In this document: positions 1 to 6,014 of the stretch, in pieces
How positions within the stretch are numbered: position 1 is the stretch's first letter
Layout: the number at the start of each line of letters is the position of its first letter
Origin: Aquabacter sp.
GTDB lineage: Bacteria > Pseudomonadota > Alphaproteobacteria > Rhizobiales > Xanthobacteraceae
Reading direction: 5' to 3'
Length of the DNA stretch: 8,102 nt
NCBI GenBank assembly: GCA_030147645.1
Contig: JASBUY010000348.1
Span: forward strand, 1-8,102
Translations under genes and position numbers: made by a program
Notes under the pieces: model-generated
The model's input: the letters and a program-made list of their open reading frames with translations, nothing else
The model's database searches: none
Told to the model about the DNA's origin: nothing

Positions 1-363
1 CGCGAGCGCCGGTCCGACGTGACCGAGGATGACGGCACCGGCCGCATGGTGCCGGTGAAGCGCTGGCGCGAGACCCTGCCCAACGGCGTCTCCTACGAGA
101 CCCTCGATCTCGTGGACAACGGCTTCTACGACAACACCCAGGTCTATGATGTGCCGGCCGGCCATTATTTCATGATGGGCGACAACAGGGATCGCTCCGC
201 GGATTCGCGCGACGATTCGGTGGTCGGCTACGTTCCTCTCGAGAATTTCGTCGGCAAGGCGCAGATCATCTTCTTCTCCATCGATGAGCACGCCGCTGCC
301 TGGCAGGTCTGGACCTGGCCCTGGACGGTCCGCTGGTCGCGCATCTTCACGTTGGTCCGATGA
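1..363 (+). CDS. lepB: Signal peptidase I, C-terminal part (5' end outside window)
   Basis: Signal peptidase I is an inner-membrane Ser/Lys protease that removes signal peptides from exported proteins on the periplasmic side. The window holds the last 120 codons, open from base 1. The conserved box D (GDNRDRSADSR, bases 178-210) and box E (GYVPLENFVGKA, bases 226-261) are clear. The catalytic Ser and Lys lie upstream and are not seen. The Trp-rich tail (WTWPWTVRWSR) resembles that of rhizobial homologues as I remember them. A GTG at base 19 could be mistaken for a start, but family length (about 250 residues) and the continuous frame show that the gene begins outside the window. Its stop codon overlaps the rnc start by 4 bases (ATGA), so it belongs to the downstream operon. 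Confidence 0.95.
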   Translation, partial: RERRSDVTEDDGTGRMVPVKRWRETLPNGVSYETLDLVDNGFYDNTQVYDVPAGHYFMMGDNRDRSADSRDDSVVGYVPLENFVGKAQIIFFSIDEHAAAWQVWTWPWTVRWSRIFTLVR

Positions 364-1070
364 GCCAAGAGGCGGACGACCTGGAGGGGCTGGAGGCGCG
401 GATCGGGCATAGCTTCGCCGACCGCGCGCTCATCGACCTCGCGCTCACCCATATCAGCGCGGTGAAGGGCGAGGCGCCGCGCCTGCGCTCCTATCAGCGC
501 CTGGAATTTCTCGGCGACCACGTGCTGGGCTCCATCGTGTCCCACATGCTGTTCGACGCCTTCCCGCAGGCGGAGGAGGGGGAACTCTCCCGCCGCCTCG
601 CCGATCTCGTGCGCGAGGAGGCCTGTGCCGAGGTGGCGCAGGATATGGGCGTCGCGGGCTTCATAAGGCTCGGTCCGGGCGAAGCGCAGGCGGGCGCCCG
701 CAAGCGCCGGACGATCCTCGCGGACATCGCGGAATCGGTGGTGGCGGCGGTCTATATCGACGGCGGCTATGAGGCGGCGCGGGCCCTGGTGGACCGGTTC
801 TGGCGCGCGCGCCTGGAGGCGCCCAAGCGCCCCCTGCGCGACCCCAAGACCGTGCTCCAGGAATGGGCGCAGGCGCGGGGCCTTCCGCCGCCGAGCTATC
901 GCGAAGTCTCCCGCAGCGGCCCCGACCATGCCCCGCGTTTCGTGGTGGCGGTCGAACTTCCCGGCCTAGAAGGCTCGGAGGCGTTGGGAAATTCCAAGCA
1001 GGATGCGCAGAAGGCGGCGGCCGCCGCCTTCCTCGCCCGTGAGGGCGTATCGGACGGGAGCGAGGCATGA
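360..1070 (+). CDS. rnc: Ribonuclease III
   Basis: RNase III is a cytoplasmic Mg-dependent endonuclease that cuts double-stranded RNA, including rRNA precursors and structured mRNA leaders. The 236-residue protein has the usual two domains. An N-terminal catalytic domain (about residues 5-150) carries the signature RLEFLGD, with metal-ligand candidates E49 and D53, and the second acidic pair D122 and E125 in LADIAESVVAAVYIDGG. A double-stranded-RNA-binding domain (about 161-228) starts at DPKTVLQEWAQARGLP and ends with SKQDAQKAAAAAFL. The signature reads YQRLEFLGDH where many families have NERLEFLGDS, so Q46 replaces the first Glu; the catalytic residues are intact. The ATG overlaps the lepB stop and the gene's own stop overlaps the era start, both as ATGA. 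The ribosome site is weak, so coupling to lepB translation is likely. Confidence 0.97.
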   Translation: MSQEADDLEGLEARIGHSFADRALIDLALTHISAVKGEAPRLRSYQRLEFLGDHVLGSIVSHMLFDAFPQAEEGELSRRLADLVREEACAEVAQDMGVAGFIRLGPGEAQAGARKRRTILADIAESVVAAVYIDGGYEAARALVDRFWRARLEAPKRPLRDPKTVLQEWAQARGLPPPSYREVSRSGPDHAPRFVVAVELPGLEGSEALGNSKQDAQKAAAAAFLAREGVSDGSEA

Positions 1071-2164
1071 GCACGCAAGAGGGGCGCAAGCCCTCGGACG
1101 AGGACCCCGAAGCGACCGTGCCTGAGCCGCAGGACGCCATCGCCGAACCGGACCTTGAGGACGAAGCGGACGAAGAGTTCGACGCCGACTTCGAAGACGA
1201 GGACGATTTCGAGGACGAGGGCGACGCCCCCGTGGCGCAGGCTCTGCGTCCCGCCGCGCCGGAAGGCCCGACGCGCTGTGGCTTCGTCGCCCTGCTGGGT
1301 GCGCCCAATGCGGGCAAGTCCACGCTGACCAATGCGCTGGTCGGGACGAAAGTCTCCATCGTGTCCCACAAGGTGCAGACCACCCGCGCCATCGTGCGCG
1401 GGATCATGCTGGACGGCTCGGCCCAGGTGGTCCTGGTGGATACCCCCGGCATCTTCTCGCCGCGCCGGCGGCTGGAGCGGGCCATGGTGTCCACCGCCTG
1501 GACCAGTGCCTCGGACGCGGATCTCGTCGCGCTTCTGGTGGATGCCAAGCGCGGCCTCGATCCGGACGTGGAGGCGCTGCTGGCGCCGCTCTCGCAGGTG
1601 AAGCGCCCGCGCGCCCTGATCCTCAACAAGATCGACCTGATCCGCCGCGACACCTTGCTGGCGCTCACCGCCCAGATCACCGAGCGCCTTTCCTTCGAGC
1701 AGGTCTTCATGATCTCAGCCATGACCGGCGACGGCGTGGACGACCTGAAGGGCTGGTTCGCCAACAACATGCCCGACGGTCCCTGGCTCTATCCGGAAGA
1801 CCAGATCACCGATGCGCCCATGCGCATGCTTGCGGCCGAGGTCACGCGCGAAAAGCTCTTCCTGCGCCTCCACGACGAGCTTCCCTATCGCTCGACGGTC
1901 GAGACCGATTCCTGGAAGGAATTGCGCGACGGTTCGGTGCGCATCGAGCAGACGATTTTCGTGGAGCGGGAGAGCCAGCGGAAGATCGTGCTGGGCAAAA
2001 GCGGGGCGACCATCAAGGCCATTTCGTCCGAGGCGCGGGCTGAGATTGCGGAGATTACCGAGCAGAAGGTGCATCTCTTTCTGTTCGTGAAGGTTCGAGA
2101 GAATTGGGCCGATGATCCCGAGCGCTATCGCGAAATGGGCCTGGAGTTTCCCAAGGGAGAGTGA
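1067..2164 (+). CDS. era: GTPase Era with long acidic N-terminal extension
   Basis: Era is a GTPase that binds the 3' end of 16S rRNA and helps mature the 30S subunit. All G motifs are present: G1 GAPNAGKST (78-86), the G2 region QTTRAIVRG (104-112), G3 DTPG (125-128), G4 NKID (187-190) and G5 SAMTG (217-221). A C-terminal KH domain follows with GKSG at 310-313. At 365 residues it is about 65 longer than the usual 300. The surplus is all before residue 70 and is extremely acidic: residues 28-53 contain 18 Asp/Glu out of 26. The ATG start is favoured because it overlaps the rnc stop (ATGA) and has a purine-rich GGGAGCGAGG upstream. A shorter form could only use a GTG near residue 8 or 56, neither with a good ribosome site. 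The extension is probably disordered; its role is unknown. Confidence 0.96.
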   Translation: MSTQEGRKPSDEDPEATVPEPQDAIAEPDLEDEADEEFDADFEDEDDFEDEGDAPVAQALRPAAPEGPTRCGFVALLGAPNAGKSTLTNALVGTKVSIVSHKVQTTRAIVRGIMLDGSAQVVLVDTPGIFSPRRRLERAMVSTAWTSASDADLVALLVDAKRGLDPDVEALLAPLSQVKRPRALILNKIDLIRRDTLLALTAQITERLSFEQVFMISAMTGDGVDDLKGWFANNMPDGPWLYPEDQITDAPMRMLAAEVTREKLFLRLHDELPYRSTVETDSWKELRDGSVRIEQTIFVERESQRKIVLGKSGATIKAISSEARAEIAEITEQKVHLFLFVKVRENWADDPERYREMGLEFPKGE

Positions 2165-2170
2165 GACCGC

Positions 2171-2914
2171 GTGGACTGGACCGACGAGGGCCTCGTTACG
2201 GGCGTCCGCCGGCATGGCGAGGCCAGCGGCATCGTCGAACTCCTGACCGCGCACCACGGGCGGCATCTCGGTTTGGTGCGGGGGGCCTATTCGCGGCGCC
2301 TCGCGCCGGTGCTCCAAGTGGGAAATACGGTTCACGTCACGTGGCGGGCGCGGCTTGGCGACCAGCTTGGCGCCTATCGGATTGAGCCCATGACGCTGCG
2401 CGCCGAAGCGCTGATGCGCACGGCGCATTCAGCCTTCGGCGTCAGCCATATGGCGCAACTCATCCGACTGTTGCCCGAGCGCGACGCCCATCCGAGCCTG
2501 TTCATCGTGTGCGAGACCATCCTTGATACGTTCGACGATGCCCCCAGCGCCGCTATTCTGATGGCGCGGCTCGAACTGGCCATGCTGGCGGAACTCGGAT
2601 TTGGCCTTGATCTCGTCCGGTGCGCGGCCACCGGCACGCGCGACGACCTGATCTATGTATCGCCCCGGACGGGGCGTGCGGTGAGCGCTGCGGCTGGGCA
2701 GGAATATGCCGACCGGCTTCTTCCTTTGCCGAGCTTTCTGATGGCGAACCAGATCCGGCCAACCATGGGCGAGATTGCCGACGCGTTTCGGCTCACCGGC
2801 CATTTTCTCTCGAGAAACGTCATGGAACCGCGCGGACTCTCCTTGTCGGACGCCCGCGCGGGTTTCCTCTCGGCGGTGGCACGCTGGCATGAGGACCATG
2901 ATCCTCGCCCCTAG
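2171..2914 (+). CDS. recO: DNA repair protein RecO
   Basis: RecO works with RecR (and RecF) to load RecA onto SSB-coated single-stranded DNA during gap repair and RecF-pathway recombination. The 247-residue protein matches family length. The N-terminal OB-fold covers roughly residues 1-80, starting MDWTDEGLVTGVRRHGE and including HGRHLGLVRG. The helical C-terminal part contains the family-like stretch YADRLLPLPSFL. The start is GTG at 2171: the era stop codon lies in the same frame 9 bases upstream, so no earlier start is possible, and AGGGAGAG at 2154-2161 is a suitable ribosome site. It sits 6 bases after era, so co-transcription is very likely. The stop codon lies at the edge of a palindromic repeat. 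Confidence 0.95.
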   Translation: MDWTDEGLVTGVRRHGEASGIVELLTAHHGRHLGLVRGAYSRRLAPVLQVGNTVHVTWRARLGDQLGAYRIEPMTLRAEALMRTAHSAFGVSHMAQLIRLLPERDAHPSLFIVCETILDTFDDAPSAAILMARLELAMLAELGFGLDLVRCAATGTRDDLIYVSPRTGRAVSAAAGQEYADRLLPLPSFLMANQIRPTMGEIADAFRLTGHFLSRNVMEPRGLSLSDARAGFLSAVARWHEDHDPRP

Positions 2915-2916
2915 AT

Positions 2917-2972
2917 AACTTGGAGACTGATTCACCGATCAGATTGATTCAATCTGATCGGATCAGGCTCTA
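2917..2972. repeat. Solo B module of dispersed palindromic repeat (copy B1)
   Basis: This is a 56-base copy of the second half of the two-hairpin element. Arms at 2935-2947 and 2949-2961 are a perfect 13-bp inverted repeat (CCGATCAGATTGA and its complement) around one base, so the practical loop is 3 or more bases. TGAT (2928-2931) and ATCA (2962-2965) can extend the stem past a 3-base bulge. It ends GCTCTA and shares its last TA with the first TA of the adjacent full element. It begins only 2 bases after the recO stop. There is no T-tract, so it does not look like a classic intrinsic terminator, although it could end or protect recO mRNA. Confidence 0.85.
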
Positions 2973-3085
2973 GAGCACGTTCCGATCTGATTGCATCGCA
3001 ATCAGATCGGTAAAACGTTCTCTATCAGTAATTTGGAGACTGATTCACCGATCAGATTGGTCCAATCTGATCGGATCAGGCTCTA
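2971..3085. repeat. Two-hairpin palindromic repeat element, copy 1 (modules A+B)
   Basis: This 115-base element is nearly identical to 7822-7935. Module A has 13-bp perfect arms at 2982-2994 and 2998-3010 with loop ATC, framed by imperfect outer arms TAGAGCACGTT (2971-2981) and AACGTTCTCTA (3014-3024). Module B has 13-bp perfect arms at 3048-3060 and 3062-3074. The whole unit begins TAGAGC and ends GCTCTA. The layout (about 110 bp, two palindromes, intergenic) recalls the RIME elements described in Rhizobium, but I cannot confirm membership from sequence alone. It is clearly AT-richer than its neighbours and lies in the convergent gap between recO and the minus-strand small gene. Confidence 0.9.
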
Positions 3086-3113
3086 AGCCAGAACGTGTCT
3101 GTTCGGCGTGGCC

Positions 3114-3458
3114 TCAGTAATAACGCGGGCCGGGAGGGGGGCCACCGCCCCAGCCATAGCGCGGGCCAGGAGGCGGGCCGCCGTAACGCGGACCGGGGCC
3201 GCCACGCCACGGCGCAGCTTGATAGCCGGGTCCACGCGGCGGACCTCCAACCCAGACGTTGCGGCAATTCACGACGCGCACCGGGCCGCGCCACACCGGG
3301 CGGCACACCTGCCGCCAGCGCACATCCTCGATCAGTCCCGACACGGTTCCAGCAGGGGCGGGATTCATGGGGTTGAGCGGCGCAGCACCCGCGCCGCTCG
3401 CGAAAGTTGTCAGGCCAAGAGCGGCAGCACCGCATGCAGCAAGGACAAGTCGTTTCAT
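3114..3458 (-). CDS. Small predicted exported Gly/Pro-rich protein, function unknown
   Basis: I do not recognise a named family. The predicted protein has 114 residues. It starts MKRLVLAACGAAALGLTTFA, a typical Sec signal peptide, with a likely cleavage after AGA at residue 25, leaving about 89 residues. The mature part has a short segment with two cysteines (RQVCRPVWRGPVRVVNCRNVW) that could form a disulphide. Its tail is rich in Gly, Pro, Arg and Tyr and repeats GPRY three times. Such proteins are common and mostly uncharacterised in Rhizobiales; the periplasm or cell surface is the likely location. An in-frame ATG 36 bases upstream exists, but AGGAGG at 3466-3471 sits 7 bases before the chosen ATG and decides it. 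The gene is single, convergent with recO and divergent from parC. Confidence 0.8.
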   Translation of the reverse strand: MKRLVLAACGAAALGLTTFASGAGAAPLNPMNPAPAGTVSGLIEDVRWRQVCRPVWRGPVRVVNCRNVWVGGPPRGPGYQAAPWRGGPGPRYGGPPPGPRYGWGGGPPPGPRYY

Positions 3459-3465
3459 ATCGTCT

Positions 3466-3471
3466 CCTCCT
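3466..3471 (-). promoter_or_regulatory. Strong Shine-Dalgarno site of the small exported protein gene
   Basis: Read on the minus strand, GAGGAGGAGA contains a perfect AGGAGG core 7 bases before the ATG at 3458. It fixes the start at the signal-peptide methionine rather than at the ATG ending at 3494, whose upstream sequence is much weaker. Confidence 0.8.
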
Positions 3472-3502
3472 CGGGAGCGGGAACAGACAGTCATCCATCC
3501 CG

Positions 3503-3531
3503 TATCGAAAGGTGAAACGCTCGAATGTCAG
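3503..3531 (-). promoter_or_regulatory. Possible sigma-70-type promoter for the small exported protein gene
   Basis: On the minus strand CTGACA (3526-3531) resembles a -35 box and is followed, after 17 bases, by TCGATA (3503-3508) as a poor -10 box. This would give a leader of roughly 35-40 bases before the ATG at 3458. The -35 match is good and the -10 match is weak, so this is only a candidate. Confidence 0.25.
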
Positions 3532-3598
3532 GGTTGTGTTCCCGTTGGCGGGCGAGGATGAAATTAAATTAACATGCCGATGGTTATTCGTCTCATAA

Positions 3599-3616
3599 AA
3601 TGAACGAACATTCATT
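3599..3616. promoter_or_regulatory. Operator-like inverted repeat
   Basis: AATGAACGAACATTCATT is an inverted repeat with 6-base arms (AATGAA, TTCATT) and a 6-base spacer, within an AT-rich part of the divergent intergenic region. Size and shape fit a dimeric helix-turn-helix repressor site; the half-sites resemble those of some TetR-family operators, which is inference. It lies 140 bases upstream of the small-gene start and 152 bases before parC. No regulator gene is present in the window, so the binding protein is unknown. Confidence 0.4.
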
Positions 3617-3768
3617 TCACTAAACGAATTGGGCGACTTTGTTCATTGTGCGGGCGGCGAGGCGGCGCGATCACGGCAGCTTGAAGTCGAAGTCGGGCGC
3701 GCCCGCCCAACCTGAGCGATGACGCTCTCAGCCTTGTGCGGAAAGGGCCGGCGCGCTAGTTCGGTGAT

Positions 3769-6006
3769 ATGGCTTCCCGCACGACTCCGCCCGGGGATGG
3801 CGCCATCGAGCCGGTCGAACTGAAGACCGCGCTGGAAGAGCGCTACCTCGCCTATGCCCTCTCCACCATCATGCACCGGGCGCTGCCCGATGCGCGCGAT
3901 GGCCTCAAGCCCGTGCATCGGCGCATCCTGCATGCCATGCGCCAATTGCGTCTCGACCCGAGCCAAGGGTTCAAGAAGTGCGCGCGCGTTGTGGGCGATG
4001 TCATCGGTAAGTTCCATCCCCATGGCGACCAAGCGGTCTATGACGCGCTGGTGCGTCTCGCCCAGGACTTCGCCCAGCGCTACCCGCTGGTGGACGGGCA
4101 GGGAAATTTTGGAAATGTGGACGGCGATAATGCCGCCGCCATGCGCTATACCGAGGCGCGTCTGACCGATACCGCCATGCTGCTGCTGGACGGGATCGAT
4201 GAGGACGCGGTGGATTTCCGCCCGACCTATGACGGCTCGGAGGACGAGCCCAGTGTCCTGCCGGCGGCCTTCCCCAATCTGCTCGCCAACGGCTCGCAGG
4301 GCATCGCGGTCGGAATGGCGACCTCCATCCCGCCGCACAATGCGGCGGAGCTGCTGGACGCCGCGTTGCACCTCATCGAGCATCCTGCCGCGCCGGCCTC
4401 CGACCTGCTGCAATTCGTGCCCGGTCCGGATTTCCCCACGGGTGGCATCCTCGTGGACGATCCCGTGGGCATTGCCGAAGCCTATGCGACGGGGCGCGGT
4501 TCGTTCCGCGTGCGCGCGCGGTGGCATCGGGAAGAGGGGGGACGCGGCACTTATCTCGTCGTAGTGACGGAAATTCCCTATGGCGTGCCGAAATCGCGCC
4601 TCGTGGAGAAGATCGCCGAGCTCCTCACCGACAAGAAGCTGCCGCTGCTCGCCGACGTGCGCGACGAAAGTGCTGAGGACATCCGCCTGGTTCTGGAGCC
4701 GCGCGCCCGCACGGTGGACCCCGAAGTGCTCATGGAGAGCCTCTTCAAGCTCACCGAGCTTGAGGCGCGGGTGCCGCTCAACATGAATGTGCTGGTGCGG
4801 GGCCAGATCCCCAAGGTGCTCTCGCTGGCGGATGCCTTGCGCGAATGGCTCGCGCATCGCCGCGATGTGCTGCTGCGCCGCTCGCGCCATCGCCTCGCGG
4901 AGATCGCCCGGCGGCTGGAAATCCTGGCCGGCTATCTCATCGCCTATCTCAATCTCGATGAGGTGATTCGCATCATCCGCGAGGAGGACGAGCCCAAGGC
5001 GGTCTTGATGGCCACCTTCTCGCTCACGGACACGCAGGCTGAAGCCATCCTCAATATGCGTCTGCGCTCTCTGCGGCGCCTGGAAGAGATGGAAATCCGC
5101 AAGGAGCATGACGCGCTCTCCAAGGAGCAGGATCAGCTCAACAAGCTCGTTGGGTCGGAGGCGTCGCAATGGCGGGCCATCTCCAAGGAGATCAAGGAGA
5201 CCCGCAAGCTCTATGGCCCCGAGACCGAGATCGGCCGGCGCCGCACGACCTTCGCCGTGGCCCCGGACATCCACGAGGATGCCTTCACCGAAGCCCTGGT
5301 GGAGCGCGAGCCCATCACGGTGGTCGTGTCCCTCAAAGGCTGGATCCGCGCCCTCAAGGGCCATGTTCAGGATCTTTCCGGCCTTCAATTCAAGGCCGAC
5401 GACAGTCTCGCCCATGCCTTCTTCGCGGAAACCACGTCGCGCATCATGGTCTTCGCCTCCAATGGCCGCTTCTATACGCTTGATGCGTCCAAGCTGCCCG
5501 GCGGACGTGGACATGGCGAGCCGCTTCGACTCATGATCGAGGTGGAGCAGGACGCGGAGATCGCGCGCGTCTTCGTCCATTCCCCGGGCGGCAAGCTGCT
5601 GGTGGCATCGCGCGAGGGGCGCGGCTTTGTGGTGGCCGAAGAGGATTGCATCGCCAATACGCGCAAGGGCAAGCAGGTGCTGACCGTGGACGCCACGGAC
5701 AAGGCGCATTCTGCCGTCCCTGCCAATGGCGATACGGTCGCGGTGATTGGCGACAACCGCAAGCTTCTCCTCTTCCCGCTCAACCAAGTGCCGGAAATGG
5801 CGCGCGGCCGCGGGGTGCGCTTGCAGCGCTATCGCGAGGGTGGCCTGTCGGACCTCAAGGTGTTCCTGCGGGCGGACGGCCTCACTTGGGAGGATTCCTC
5901 GGGGCGCACCTGGACCGTCACCGAACTGCTGGACTGGCAGGGCGAGCGCGCCTCCTCCGGCCGTCTCCCGCCGAAGGGCTTTCCGCGTAGCAACAAATTC
6001 CGATAG
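3769..6006 (+). CDS. parC: DNA topoisomerase IV subunit A
   Basis: ParC is the DNA-cutting subunit of topoisomerase IV, a heterotetramer with ParE (not in this window) that unlinks daughter chromosomes. The 745-residue protein has the breakage-reunion domain (about residues 20-480), with HPHGD at 83-87 and the catalytic tyrosine Y127 in MRYTEARLT next to R126. The C-terminal beta-pinwheel covers roughly residues 490-735. No canonical GyrA box (QRRGGKG) is seen, and the overall length fits ParC rather than GyrA. Position recO-parC also matches rhizobial gene order as I recall it. The start is fixed by an in-frame TAG at 3757-3759, making ATG 3769 the first possible start; there is no proper Shine-Dalgarno, only GGTGAT directly abutting the ATG. 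At the quinolone-contact positions Q88 and D92 align with E. coli S80 and E84. Confidence 0.95.
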   Translation: MASRTTPPGDGAIEPVELKTALEERYLAYALSTIMHRALPDARDGLKPVHRRILHAMRQLRLDPSQGFKKCARVVGDVIGKFHPHGDQAVYDALVRLAQDFAQRYPLVDGQGNFGNVDGDNAAAMRYTEARLTDTAMLLLDGIDEDAVDFRPTYDGSEDEPSVLPAAFPNLLANGSQGIAVGMATSIPPHNAAELLDAALHLIEHPAAPASDLLQFVPGPDFPTGGILVDDPVGIAEAYATGRGSFRVRARWHREEGGRGTYLVVVTEIPYGVPKSRLVEKIAELLTDKKLPLLADVRDESAEDIRLVLEPRARTVDPEVLMESLFKLTELEARVPLNMNVLVRGQIPKVLSLADALREWLAHRRDVLLRRSRHRLAEIARRLEILAGYLIAYLNLDEVIRIIREEDEPKAVLMATFSLTDTQAEAILNMRLRSLRRLEEMEIRKEHDALSKEQDQLNKLVGSEASQWRAISKEIKETRKLYGPETEIGRRRTTFAVAPDIHEDAFTEALVEREPITVVVSLKGWIRALKGHVQDLSGLQFKADDSLAHAFFAETTSRIMVFASNGRFYTLDASKLPGGRGHGEPLRLMIEVEQDAEIARVFVHSPGGKLLVASREGRGFVVAEEDCIANTRKGKQVLTVDATDKAHSAVPANGDTVAVIGDNRKLLLFPLNQVPEMARGRGVRLQRYREGGLSDLKVFLRADGLTWEDSSGRTWTVTELLDWQGERASSGRLPPKGFPRSNKFR

Positions 6007-6014
6007 GGGTCTAG

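Larger units (their letters stand above)
3459..3768. other. Divergent intergenic region between the small gene and parC
   Basis: This 310-base stretch must contain the promoters of the minus-strand small gene and probably of parC. Its middle (about 3560-3630) is distinctly AT-rich, with AAATTAAATTAA and an operator-like inverted repeat. The parC-proximal half is GC-rich and shows no convincing -35/-10 pair. I see no RNA gene, no convincing coding sequence and no copy of the palindromic element found in the two convergent gaps. Confidence 0.6.

Noticed and set aside
19..363. A complete short gene starting at GTG 19
   Set aside because: The frame is open to base 1 and the encoded boxes D and E are internal parts of signal peptidase I, so it is the truncated 3' end of lepB.
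661..1770. Minus-strand open frame opposite rnc and era
   Set aside because: The Ser/Arg-rich translation has no recognisable domain and lies antisense to conserved GTPase and RNase III motifs.
2917..3085. CRISPR array or intrinsic terminators as an explanation for the repeats
   Set aside because: There are no regularly spaced repeats with unique spacers, and the hairpins are not followed by T-tracts on either strand.
3432..3458. Lipoprotein signal (LAAC at residues 6-9) in the small exported protein
   Set aside because: The cysteine is too near the N-terminus to follow a hydrophobic core, and the hydrophobic stretch continues past it to a standard AxA cleavage site.
3694..3705. Perfect 12-base palindrome CGGGCGCGCCCG upstream of parC
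   Set aside because: It is pure G/C in a very GC-rich stretch, without spacing or flanks that suggest an operator; chance is a sufficient explanation.
3643..5787. Very long open frame on the minus strand opposite parC
   Set aside because: It mirrors parC, which has clear domains and catalytic residues. The antisense product is rich in His, Arg and Gly without recognisable domains, as expected for a shadow frame in GC-rich DNA.
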